NCBI GenBank assembly: GCA_937916125.1
Contig: CALGGE010000027.1
Coordinates: 1 to 32,472 of the forward strand
DNA: 32,472 bases
Direction: 5' to 3'
DNA from: an uncultured Elusimicrobia bacterium
GTDB taxonomy: Bacteria > Elusimicrobiota > Endomicrobiia > Endomicrobiales > Endomicrobiaceae
Made by a program: the position numbers and the translations under genes. How positions within the stretch are numbered: position 1 is the first letter of the stretch; each line of letters opens with the position of its first letter. Shown here in pieces: positions 1 to 8,072 of this stretch. The notes under the pieces were generated by a model. It searched no databases and had not been told where the DNA came from. It was given only the letters and a program-made list of their open reading frames with translations.

Positions 1-386
1 TTGTTATCGTTGGTATCTTGTCAATTGTTGCAGTGCCTGTTTACAAAGGTTACACCAAAAAAGCTATGGGAACGGAAGCTAAATCATTGCTCGGTTCAAT
101 AGCAACGGCAGAAAGAGTTTATTTTGCGGAATGGAATGAGTACTTCCCTGTAGCCGATGCTGATCTGGGAACGGCTCCCAATACTTTTAAAACGTTGGAT
201 GTTGATGCAAGAAATAATAAATATTTCACGGGTTATACTGTTGATGTTACCGGCGAGGACGACACTGCGGTATTTACGGCAACCGTTACGGGTAATGGTA
301 ATGGAGGAGCAAAAAATATTGTAATGAAGCTTGTAAATGGTTCAACGGGTGCACCTACATTGACTGAAGATTACGGTACAAATTAA
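1..386 (+). CDS. Type IV pilin-like protein, 3' part
   Basis: The gene enters from the left edge; reading starts at base 3. The first visible residues (VIVGILSIVAVPVYKGYTKK) are the end of the hydrophobic N-terminal helix of a type IV pilin or pseudopilin. That helix anchors the subunit in the inner membrane before assembly and packs the fibre core afterwards. About 128 residues are visible: helix end, an aromatic patch (ERVYFAEWNEYFP), then a small Gly/Thr/Asn-rich beta-type globular domain. The prepilin peptidase site and the first 15 or so mature residues lie outside the window. A terminator follows, so this is the last gene of its transcript. The family call is secure. Whether it is a major pilin, a minor pilin or a secretion pseudopilin cannot be decided. 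Confidence 0.85.
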   Translation, partial: VIVGILSIVAVPVYKGYTKKAMGTEAKSLLGSIATAERVYFAEWNEYFPVADADLGTAPNTFKTLDVDARNNKYFTGYTVDVTGEDDTAVFTATVTGNGNGGAKNIVMKLVNGSTGAPTLTEDYGTN

Positions 387-400
387 TTTTTAAAAATTTT

Positions 401-436
401 AGACCTAAGGGCGTCAGGCTCTTAGGTCTTTTTTTA
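401..436 (+). terminator. Rho-independent terminator after the pilin gene
   Basis: A perfect 9-bp stem (AGACCTAAG at 401-409, CTTAGGTCT at 421-429) encloses an 11-base loop and runs into a T tract ending at 436. It lies 15 bases after the pilin stop codon. Confidence 0.9.
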
Positions 437-465
437 TTGCCTTATGATTTTTTTTATGGTATAAT
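437..465 (+). promoter_or_regulatory. Predicted promoter of the citrate synthase-aconitase-proA group
   Basis: TTGCCT (437-442) and an exact TATAAT (460-465) are separated by 17 bp. The -35 box starts directly behind the pilin terminator. Transcription would begin near 472, leaving a leader of about 20 bases with a strong AAGGAGG Shine-Dalgarno sequence at 481-487. Confidence 0.65.
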
Positions 466-494
466 AATTCACTTAATTGTAAGGAGGTATGGAA

Positions 495-1859
495 ATGTTA
501 GTTTACAACAAAAACAAAAAAATGCTTGAACCGGAAGAATATAAATTCGAACTTCAGGATGTTAAAGAACCGAATTTATTAAGAGAAACTTTTTCATACA
601 GAGATATTCCTAAAATTGCTTTCAATAATACCGTCGTTCCAATGAATCCTCCGGAAAATATCTGGATGACCGATACCACATTCAGGGACGGACAGCAGGC
701 ATTTCCTCCTTTTACCGTGGAGCAGATTTCCAAATTGTTCGATTTAATGCACGAGCTGGGCGGTCCCAACGGTATGATAAGACAGACGGAGTTTTTTCTG
801 TATTCCGACAAAGATAAAAAGGCAGTCAGAAAATGTCAGGAGAAAGGTTACGATTTTCCGATAATTACTTCCTGGATAAGGGCAAACAAAAACGATTTCA
901 AACTCGTTAAAGAAATGGGAATAAAAGAAACGGGAATTTTAACTTCCTGTTCCGACTACCATATATTTTTAAAATTGAAAAAAACAAGAAGACAGGCATT
1001 GGATATGTATCTTGATATCGTTAAGGCTGCACTTGATGAGGGTATTACGCCGAGGTGTCACTTTGAAGATATTACAAGAGCGGATTTCTATGGTTTTGTT
1101 ATTCCTTTTGCAAAGGAGCTTATGAAACTTTCAAAGGAAGCTAAAATTCCCGTAAAAATAAGAGCCTGCGATACTTTAGGGTTCGGTGTGGCATATCCCG
1201 GTGTGGCTTTGCCCAGAAATATCAACGGTATAATGTACGGGTTAACGCACCATGCGGGCGTCCCTTCGGAATGGTTGGAATGGCACGGTCATAACGATTT
1301 TTACAGAGCGTTGACCAATTCCACTTTTGCATGGCTTTACGGATGTTCGGGAATAAACGGAACGCTTTTGGGAATAGGCGAAAGAACGGGCAACACGCCC
1401 ATAGAAGCATTGGCTATAGAATATGTGGCTTTTAGAGGAGAGCACAACGGTATGAATTTGCCGATTATTACGGAAATTGCGGACTATTTCAGAAAAGAAT
1501 TGAAATATGATATTCCCAATATGCAGCCGTTTGTAGGTGCACATTTTAACAGCACTCGTGCGGGAATACATGCCGACGGTTTGCTTAAGGAACAGGAAAT
1601 TTATAACGTTTTCGATACCGACGCCATACTTAACAGACCTCCCGAAGTTGCAATTACCGACAGAGCAGGGCTGGCAGGTATAGCTTATTGGATAAATACG
1701 CAGCACCCGAAGTTTAAAGACAGCGAGGAAAAAATTGATAAGACTCATCCAGGTGTGGCAAAAATAAAAGAATATATTGACGAGCAGTTCTCGACGGACA
1801 GAGTTAATCCTTTAACGAAAGACGAAATGATGACATTGGTGGCAAAATACATAAGTTAA
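495..1859 (+). CDS. Probable Re-citrate synthase (isopropylmalate/homocitrate synthase family)
   Basis: Predicted to condense acetyl-CoA with oxaloacetate to citrate in the cytosol. The protein (about 454 aa) belongs to the DRE-TIM metallolyase superfamily: TDTTFRDGQQ near residue 60 is the catalytic barrel start, and WHGHNDF near residue 265 gives the paired metal-binding His. Family members with RDGQQ followed by a PPxTVEQI-type stretch and RQTEFFLYS, about 450 aa long and lacking the LeuA regulatory domain, include the oxygen-sensitive Re-face citrate synthases of anaerobes. Its direct neighbour is aconitase, not the leuCD pair, which supports citrate over leucine synthesis. ATG at 489 is only one base from the AAGGAGG, so ATG at 495, seven bases away, is the likelier start. 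Homocitrate or isopropylmalate synthase remains possible. Confidence 0.75.
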   Translation: MLVYNKNKKMLEPEEYKFELQDVKEPNLLRETFSYRDIPKIAFNNTVVPMNPPENIWMTDTTFRDGQQAFPPFTVEQISKLFDLMHELGGPNGMIRQTEFFLYSDKDKKAVRKCQEKGYDFPIITSWIRANKNDFKLVKEMGIKETGILTSCSDYHIFLKLKKTRRQALDMYLDIVKAALDEGITPRCHFEDITRADFYGFVIPFAKELMKLSKEAKIPVKIRACDTLGFGVAYPGVALPRNINGIMYGLTHHAGVPSEWLEWHGHNDFYRALTNSTFAWLYGCSGINGTLLGIGERTGNTPIEALAIEYVAFRGEHNGMNLPIITEIADYFRKELKYDIPNMQPFVGAHFNSTRAGIHADGLLKEQEIYNVFDTDAILNRPPEVAITDRAGLAGIAYWINTQHPKFKDSEEKIDKTHPGVAKIKEYIDEQFSTDRVNPLTKDEMMTLVAKYIS

Positions 1860-1923
1860 CGACGGAAGAACGGAAAAATTGTAAAGCAAATTTCAGCTTA
1901 AATTAAAAATGGAGTTGCATACT

Positions 1924-3840
1924 ATGAATTTGGCAAGAAAAATTATTGAAAAACATTTAGTCTCAGGCACGATGGAAGCAGGCAAAGAAATAGCCTTAAG
2001 AATTGATCAAACATTAACGCAGGATGCCACGGGAACTATGGCATATCTTCAGTTTGAGGCAATGAATGTTCCTAAAGTAAAAACGGAAATATCCGTAAGT
2101 TATGTGGATCATAATACTTTGCAATCCGGCTTCGAAAATGCCGATGATCATAAATTTTTGCAGACTATAGCAAATAAGCACGGAATAATATTTTCTCCCG
2201 CGGGGAACGGTATTTGCCATCAGGTTCATTTGGAAAGGTTCGGTATTCCCGGAAAAACTTTAATAGGTTCCGATTCCCACACGCCTACCGGCGGAGGAAT
2301 AGGAATGCTTGCTTTCGGTGCGGGCGGACTGGATGTTGCCTGTGCTATGGCAGGGCAGCCTTTTTATATCACTATGCCAAAAATTGTTAAAGTAAATTTA
2401 ACCGGAAAACTCAGAGACTGGGTAAGTGCAAAAGATATAATTCTTGAACTTTTAAGACTTTTGTCCGTTAAGGGCGGAAGAGGCAAAATATTTGAGTTTG
2501 CAGGCGAAGGCGTAAAAACTTTGTCCGTTCCGGAAAGAGCAACCATAACAAATATGGGAACGGAACTCGGTGCAACTACCACGATATTCCCGTCCGACGA
2601 AATAACAAAAGATTTTCTGAAAAGACAGAACAGGGAAAAAGACTGGACCGAAATGATTGCCGATTGCGATGCCGAATACGACGAGGAAATAAATATAGAC
2701 TTGAATACTTTGGAGCCGTTAATTGCCATGCCGCACAGCCCCGACAACGTAAAGAAAGTTAAAGATTTGAAAGGAACAAAAGTTGATCAGGTTTGTATCG
2801 GGTCATGCACAAACTCTTCTTATGCTGATATGATGTTATGTGCCGAAACTTTAAAAGACAAAAAAATAAATAAAAATACAAGTCTCACGATATCGCCGGG
2901 TTCAAGACAGGTATTTTCAATGCTTGCGGAATCGGGAAAACTTTTTAATATCATAAATGCCGGTGCAAGAATATTGGAATGTGCCTGCGGTCCGTGTATC
3001 GGTATGGGACAGGCTCCCAAAACTAAAGCAGTTTCTTTAAGAACATTTAACAGAAATTTTGAAGGAAGAAGCGGAACTAAAGATGCACAGGTTTATTTGT
3101 GTTCGCCTGAGGTTGCACTTGCCGCGGCGTTAACGGGTGAAATTACCGATCCTACGGCATTGTTCGGTGCAAAACCTAAAATAAATCTTCCCGATCATTT
3201 TTATATTAATGACGACCATTTTCAGAAACCGACAAATGACGGCGAAATTGTTCGCGGTCCGAATATAAAGCCCTTACCTAAGTTTGAGCCTATGCCGGAC
3301 AGCATATCCGCAGATGTCGTTTTGAAAGTCGGCGATAATATTTCTACCGATCATATTCTTCCCGCAGGAGCAAAGATTCTTCCGTTAAGGTCTAATCTTC
3401 CCGCTATATCGGAACATACTTTCGGTGCGGTTGACAAAGATTTTGTCGCAAGAGCAAAATCCGTTAAAAACGGTGTTATCGTCGGTGCGGAAAATTACGG
3501 ACAAGGTTCTTCCAGAGAACATGCCGCACTTGCTCCGAGATATTTGGGAATAAAGTTTGTTATAACAAAATCTTTTGCCAGAATACATTTGGCAAATTTA
3601 ATAAATTTCGGTATTATTCCTTTAACTTTTGACAATCCTTCCGACTACGAATTGATAAAGTTGACGGATAAAATTGAATTTAATGATATAAAAAATATAA
3701 TTAAAGAGAATAAAGATTTGATAATTACCGTCAACGGCAAGAACATAAAATTAAATTATTCTTTTACTCAAAGGCAGAAAGATATTCTTTTTGCAGGCGG
3801 TCTTTTGAATTGGATAAAAATTGCCGGAGGCAATTTTTAG
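1924..3840 (+). CDS. Aconitate hydratase (monomeric, about 638 aa)
   Basis: Isomerises citrate to isocitrate through cis-aconitate in the cytosol. Cluster ligands are visible: one Cys in GSCTNSS near residue 292 and two in CACGPCIGMG near residue 355, the three Cys that hold the [4Fe-4S] centre. The N-terminal part has the GSDSHTPTGGG motif. The C-terminal swivel domain carries QGSSREHAALAPRYLG. All parts of the aconitase fold lie in one chain, unlike the split LeuC/LeuD enzymes. ATG at 1924 is preceded by GGAG at 1911-1914 with nine bases between, while ATG at 1909 has no Shine-Dalgarno, so 1924 is chosen. It follows the citrate synthase by 64 bases with no terminator and is likely co-transcribed. 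No isocitrate dehydrogenase is in the window. Confidence 0.9.
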   Translation: MNLARKIIEKHLVSGTMEAGKEIALRIDQTLTQDATGTMAYLQFEAMNVPKVKTEISVSYVDHNTLQSGFENADDHKFLQTIANKHGIIFSPAGNGICHQVHLERFGIPGKTLIGSDSHTPTGGGIGMLAFGAGGLDVACAMAGQPFYITMPKIVKVNLTGKLRDWVSAKDIILELLRLLSVKGGRGKIFEFAGEGVKTLSVPERATITNMGTELGATTTIFPSDEITKDFLKRQNREKDWTEMIADCDAEYDEEINIDLNTLEPLIAMPHSPDNVKKVKDLKGTKVDQVCIGSCTNSSYADMMLCAETLKDKKINKNTSLTISPGSRQVFSMLAESGKLFNIINAGARILECACGPCIGMGQAPKTKAVSLRTFNRNFEGRSGTKDAQVYLCSPEVALAAALTGEITDPTALFGAKPKINLPDHFYINDDHFQKPTNDGEIVRGPNIKPLPKFEPMPDSISADVVLKVGDNISTDHILPAGAKILPLRSNLPAISEHTFGAVDKDFVARAKSVKNGVIVGAENYGQGSSREHAALAPRYLGIKFVITKSFARIHLANLINFGIIPLTFDNPSDYELIKLTDKIEFNDIKNIIKENKDLIITVNGKNIKLNYSFTQRQKDILFAGGLLNWIKIAGGNF

Positions 3841-3909
3841 AAGATTTGATGATTAGAAGATTGAAGATCGGCAACGACCTTTGTCGTTAAGAATATAAGG
3901 AGTAAAAAT

Positions 3910-5172
3910 ATGGATATATCAGAAATAAGACAAATAGTGGAGAAAAAAGTTTCGATTGCTAAGATTGCTTCTCACGGTTTGGGATTGTTAGACTTTAAAC
4001 AGAGAAACGCAATTTTGTTGTCTATGGCTGACGCACTTGAAAAAAACGTTAAAGAAATAAAATTTCATAACGACATAGACGTTGAAACGGCAAAAGCTTC
4101 CGGGCTTAATTCCGCCTTAATTGACAGGCTTACGCTTACCGACGGCAGAATTAAAGCCATGATTGACGGCGTAAGAAGTATCGTTAATCAACAGGATCCC
4201 GTCGGAGAAATTCTTGAAGAAAGAAAAATTGACGGTATGGATATACAAAAAACAAGAGTTCCTCTCGGAACAATTGCAATGATATACGAGTCCAGACCGA
4301 ATGTTACCGTTGACGCCGCAGCACTCTGTATCAAGTCGGGAAATGCGGTTATTTTAAGAGGCGGTTCGGAAGCAATAAACTCAAATAAAATTCTTGCGAA
4401 AATTATTTCTTCCGCGGGAGAAGCCGCAGGTATGCCGGTAGGTGCAATTACTTTTATCGATATAACTGACAGAGCCGCAATATCGGAAATGATAAAACTT
4501 GATAATTTTATAGATTTGTTAATTCCTCGAGGGAGTTCGGCAATGGTGGACTATATAAAACATAATACTACCATACCGGTATTATCTCACGGAAGCGGTC
4601 TGTGCCATACGTATATAGATAAATTCGCAAATATCGATATGGCGATAAAAATTTCCGTCAATGCCAAAGTTCAAAGACCGGGAGTTTGCAATGCTACGGA
4701 AACATTGCTTGTTCACAGAGATATTGCAGCCGATTTTCTTCCGAAAGTTTGTAAAGAATATTTTGATAACGCGGTAGAAGTAAGAGGCTGTAAACTTACC
4801 AAGGAAATCGTTCCGGAAGTAAAAACCGCAACGGAAGACGATTGGGCGACGGAATATTTGGATAAAATTATCTCGATAAAAGTTGTTAATTCCATAGAAG
4901 ATGCGATTAACCACATAAACAGATACGGTTCAAAGCATTCCGAATCCATAATTACCGACGATAAAAAACGTGCCGAAAAGTTTTTGAAAGAAGTTGACAG
5001 TGCCGCTGTATTTCATAATGCTTCCACAAGGTTGCACGACGGGGGAGTTTTCGGACTCGGTGCGGAAATGGGAATTTCAACCGGTAAAATGCATGCCAGA
5101 GGGGCAATGGGAGCAAGAGAGCTGACTACGACAAAGTTTGTTGTTCGTGGTTCGGGGAATATTAGAAATTAA
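3910..5172 (+). CDS. proA: Gamma-glutamyl phosphate reductase
   Basis: Reduces glutamate-5-phosphate to glutamate-5-semialdehyde with NADPH, the second step of proline synthesis. The 420-aa length is typical. The catalytic Cys is in RPGVCNATETLLV near residue 260. The C-terminal GLGAEMGISTGKMHARGAMG block is diagnostic of ProA. AAGGAG at 3897-3902 fits the ATG seven bases later. It lies 69 bases after aconitase with only a small 6-bp hairpin (3873-3888) between, and its product continues the citrate-to-glutamate logic of the two genes before it. The usual partner proB is not in the window. The last two bases of the TAA stop are also the first bases of a composite intergenic repeat. Confidence 0.95.
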   Translation: MDISEIRQIVEKKVSIAKIASHGLGLLDFKQRNAILLSMADALEKNVKEIKFHNDIDVETAKASGLNSALIDRLTLTDGRIKAMIDGVRSIVNQQDPVGEILEERKIDGMDIQKTRVPLGTIAMIYESRPNVTVDAAALCIKSGNAVILRGGSEAINSNKILAKIISSAGEAAGMPVGAITFIDITDRAAISEMIKLDNFIDLLIPRGSSAMVDYIKHNTTIPVLSHGSGLCHTYIDKFANIDMAIKISVNAKVQRPGVCNATETLLVHRDIAADFLPKVCKEYFDNAVEVRGCKLTKEIVPEVKTATEDDWATEYLDKIISIKVVNSIEDAINHINRYGSKHSESIITDDKKRAEKFLKEVDSAAVFHNASTRLHDGGVFGLGAEMGISTGKMHARGAMGARELTTTKFVVRGSGNIRN

Positions 5173-5433
5173 TGTATAATGTATAATGTACAATGTACAA
5201 TGAACGACGAAACGACAACGGCAACGACAACGGCAAACGGCAACAGCGAGATGCTTCGATAAACTCAGCATGACAGAACGACAGTTGAATAGTTGAAGAG
5301 TTGAATAGTTTAACGGCAACGGCAACGACGAGACGGCAATGTACAATGTATGATGTACAATGTACAATGAACGACGAGATGCTTCGATAAGCTCAGCATG
5401 ACAGACAGGACGGCAATGTACAGTAAACGACAA
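5171..5433 (+). repeat. Composite intergenic repeat locus A
   Basis: A mosaic of short repeats fills the gap between proA and the coiled-coil gene. Two 35-bp modules, each of five 7-bp units near AATGTAC, lie at 5171-5205 and 5338-5372. Two 30-bp hairpin modules lie at 5248-5277 and 5376-5405, with arms ATGCT/AGCAT and a 3' flank GACAGA. An octamer run (AGTTGAAT, AGTTGAAG, AGTTGAAT) sits at about 5283-5306. CGGCAA/CGACAA-type linkers join them. The same modules recur at 17311-17462 in inverted orientation and at 23088-23288. The locus ends only about 20 bases before the next gene. No transposase is present. The open frame running through it is a by-product. Confidence 0.9.
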
Positions 5434-7500
5434 ATGAAGAAAATTTTTTTAGTAATATTCTTAATAGTTGTTTGTGCAGTTGTTTTTTCTTGTTTAATAA
5501 AATATAAACAGAAGAATTATAAAGAGTACTCTTTACTCAATAATAAAAATTACGAATATGTTTTTGCAATAATACGGAGTTCGGCGGAAAATAAAAAGAA
5601 AAATTATCTGTCGGACTTTTATTATGCCAAGAATAAAACGGATAAAGGCGATATTGAAAAATATAATAATTTGGTCCATCGCAATAAAAAAATAAATTCC
5701 GTAACAAGAGCCGAGATATATTATTCCCTCGGTAATATGTATATGAAAGATAACGACGTTGCCAATGCGGTTTATTGCTATAAGAAGGCCTTGTTTTTTG
5801 CTCCGTACGGTATGGAAACGAAATATAATATCAAGATTTTTGTTGATTTTGCGGAACGAATAAACGTACCCGAGAAGTTGTTGGAACACAATAATCAAAA
5901 CAGCGTTAAGCAATTGCAATTGTTTTTCCGCGATAAAGAAATTTTAGACGATAAACAAATCGAGAATACAAAAACGGAATTAAAGAATATATATGCAAAA
6001 AATATAAAATTAAACGAAAATATTAAAGCTTTTACCGATAAAAACAGAGAGAATCTTAAAAAGGAAATTTTGTCTCTTGAAAAAGAAAAAGAATCGTTAG
6101 AGAAACAGCTGAAATCTTTAAAGGAAAAGACCGCAAAGCAGGAAATAGAGGAAATTCAAAATATCAAAAAAGAAATTTTAAAGTTCTCGCCGAATTTGTA
6201 CAAAAGTTTTACCGAAGTTTTAACTTTTTGGAAAAAGTTGGAAAATCCGGTTATTAAAAGAGTTGTAAATAATTTTTCTGCGACGGAAACAAAAACCGTG
6301 CAGGATAAATATTTTGTTACGGATTTGTTCCTTCATAAAAAAAATATTTGGGAAAATTTACTTGCGGATTTTCAAAATATCGATAAACAAAAGTATAACG
6401 GCGTTATTGAAAGAAATATCAATTTTATAAATCATAAAAAAATAAATATTTTTAACGCGTTGAACGAAAAAGAAAAAAGTTTATTTAGTGAAATCGTCAA
6501 AACGGATAAAAAAGCAACGGAATTTTTTAACAGAAGAGCCAAACACCTTTTTGAGGAGAAAGATAATATTTCTTATCTTTTAAAAGACACATCGTCAAAA
6601 AAGAAAGAAATATATTCGGAACTCGGCAGAACAAAAGCGTCAAACGAACAAAAAAAGAAAAATCTTCAAAAAGAACTTGATAAAATTAAGGAAAAAGAAA
6701 AAGCTCTCCGTCAGGAATCTGCGGATTGCAGCAAAGATTTGGCGGAACTTGAAATAATACAGGATAACATATTGACGTATAACGAGATTAATTTGCTGGA
6801 AATAAAAAAACATATGCTTGAAGAACGTATAAATATATGCAAAAGTTTAAAAGATATTTGCGAATATGTAAAAATGTTTTATGAGAAACAGAAAGTTCTG
6901 TTAAACAAACGGCAGGATATACTGAAAAACACAAAAACTTTTGATTGTTCCGATTTGAAAAAATATAGTGAAAGTTCTGTTGTTTGTAACGAAAATTTCA
7001 ATAATACGGTAACGGAACAAAAATATCTTTTTGAACTGAATAAACTGTTGTTGTCAAACTATAAGGGTATTCTTGCGGAAATCAATAGGAATATCGAAAC
7101 CGACGATAATAATGAAAACGGAGAAATTTTAACCAAATTAAAAATCTTTACGGATAAAGAACTGAAAATTGCGGATGATAAAGAAAAAAGTTTAAATAAA
7201 TCTTTTGAATATGATAAAATTTGTTCGGCACAGACGATAATGTCCGTCGAAAATTTGTCCGCCCGTAAAAAAATCGAAAAACTGAAAGGCGTTTTGGAAG
7301 AAAAAGAATTGATAAAGAATTTATTCCCCAAAAAACAGCCCGAACAAAATAAAGTAAAAAGTAAAAAATATCAGGAAAAAGTAATAGTTTCCAAAATGAA
7401 AAACTATGAAGTTAATACCGGAACGGTTAAGGAAGAAATAGAAGAAGTTGTTTCGGCATCACAAAAAGAAAAAAAGAAGAAAAACAAGAAAAAGAAATGA
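5434..7500 (+). CDS. Membrane-anchored TPR/coiled-coil protein of unknown function
   Basis: Not a gene I recognise by name. From ATG 5434 the protein has about 688 aa. Residues 3-25 form one hydrophobic helix followed by Lys-rich sequence, so it is probably held in the inner membrane. A tetratricopeptide-like repeat (AEIYYSLGNMYMKDN to YCYKKALFFAP) lies near residues 92-125. From about 190 the chain is almost wholly charged Glu/Lys/Leu coiled coil, and it ends in a poly-Lys tail (KKKKNKKKK). The open frame extends up to 5398, but those codons are intergenic repeat DNA, so 5434 is preferred although no clear Shine-Dalgarno precedes it. The stop overlaps the nadD start by four bases (ATGA), suggesting translational coupling. 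A scaffold or envelope role is a guess. Confidence 0.6.
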   Translation: MKKIFLVIFLIVVCAVVFSCLIKYKQKNYKEYSLLNNKNYEYVFAIIRSSAENKKKNYLSDFYYAKNKTDKGDIEKYNNLVHRNKKINSVTRAEIYYSLGNMYMKDNDVANAVYCYKKALFFAPYGMETKYNIKIFVDFAERINVPEKLLEHNNQNSVKQLQLFFRDKEILDDKQIENTKTELKNIYAKNIKLNENIKAFTDKNRENLKKEILSLEKEKESLEKQLKSLKEKTAKQEIEEIQNIKKEILKFSPNLYKSFTEVLTFWKKLENPVIKRVVNNFSATETKTVQDKYFVTDLFLHKKNIWENLLADFQNIDKQKYNGVIERNINFINHKKINIFNALNEKEKSLFSEIVKTDKKATEFFNRRAKHLFEEKDNISYLLKDTSSKKKEIYSELGRTKASNEQKKKNLQKELDKIKEKEKALRQESADCSKDLAELEIIQDNILTYNEINLLEIKKHMLEERINICKSLKDICEYVKMFYEKQKVLLNKRQDILKNTKTFDCSDLKKYSESSVVCNENFNNTVTEQKYLFELNKLLLSNYKGILAEINRNIETDDNNENGEILTKLKIFTDKELKIADDKEKSLNKSFEYDKICSAQTIMSVENLSARKKIEKLKGVLEEKELIKNLFPKKQPEQNKVKSKKYQEKVIVSKMKNYEVNTGTVKEEIEEVVSASQKEKKKKNKKKK

Positions 7501-8072
7501 ATACGTTGGCTATACTCGGCGGATCTTTCGACCCCGTACATAACGCACATATACAAATGGCAATCCGTGCCGAGCAGGAATTCGGTTTGGATAAAATTAT
7601 TTTTGTTCCGGCATATAAACCGCCGCACAAAGATAAACTTTCGGCTTCCGCCGAAGACAGATATAATATGCTCGGATTCGCATTGGAAAAATATCCGAAG
7701 TTTGATATTGATATGTACGAATTGAATTTGAAGAGAGAAGTATTTTCTTATCAAATGCTTGATTATTTCAGGATAAAATATAATAATTATGATATTAAAA
7801 TGATAATAGGAGCGGATTCTTTTAATCAGCTCGGTGCGTGGAGACAAGCGGAATATATTTGTAAAAATTACGGTTTTTATGTTTTGCAAAGACCGAATAT
7901 CAAAATAAATAAAACAAGCCCGTATTATAAATATTGCAAATTTTCAAAATCCGTTATGTATGATATATCGTCAACGGAAATACGCGATATGGTAAAAAAA
8001 GGGCAGGATATAACGGATTTTGTCCCCGAAGAAATTGTTGATTATATAAGGAAAAATAAATTATATTTATGA
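7497..8072 (+). CDS. nadD: Nicotinate-nucleotide adenylyltransferase
   Basis: Transfers AMP from ATP to nicotinate mononucleotide, giving deamido-NAD, in the cytosol. The N-terminal nucleotidyltransferase motif reads GGSFDPVHNAH, with Ala where HxGH usually has Gly; both His are kept. The C-terminal ISSTEIR motif (usually SSTxIR) is intact. The 191-aa length is normal. The start overlaps the stop of the coiled-coil gene, and the stop overlaps the yqeK start (ATGA at 8069-8072). The nadD-yqeK pairing is a common bacterial gene order. nadC, which makes its substrate, lies about 6.4 kb downstream. Confidence 0.93.
   Translation: MNTLAILGGSFDPVHNAHIQMAIRAEQEFGLDKIIFVPAYKPPHKDKLSASAEDRYNMLGFALEKYPKFDIDMYELNLKREVFSYQMLDYFRIKYNNYDIKMIIGADSFNQLGAWRQAEYICKNYGFYVLQRPNIKINKTSPYYKYCKFSKSVMYDISSTEIRDMVKKGQDITDFVPEEIVDYIRKNKLYL

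Noticed and set aside
1242..1748. A 168-codon minus-strand open frame opposite the citrate synthase gene
   Set aside because: Antisense shadow of conserved codons; composition does not look like a real protein.
489..1859. LeuA (2-isopropylmalate synthase)
   Set aside because: No LeuA regulatory domain, motifs and aconitase neighbourhood fit the Re-citrate synthase group better; kept as an alternative in the entry.
5077..5433. A 118-codon minus-strand open frame over the end of proA and repeat locus A
   Set aside because: Composed of repeat translation (LYIVHHTLYI patterns) and antisense proA; no independent support.
5171..5433. Possible CRISPR array
   Set aside because: Repeats are 7-8 bp tandem units and mosaic modules; no regular unique spacers of constant length, and no cas genes nearby.
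5398..5433. N-terminal extension of the coiled-coil protein from ATG 5398
   Set aside because: The extra 12 codons are hairpin module and linker DNA; ATG 5434 directly precedes the membrane helix.
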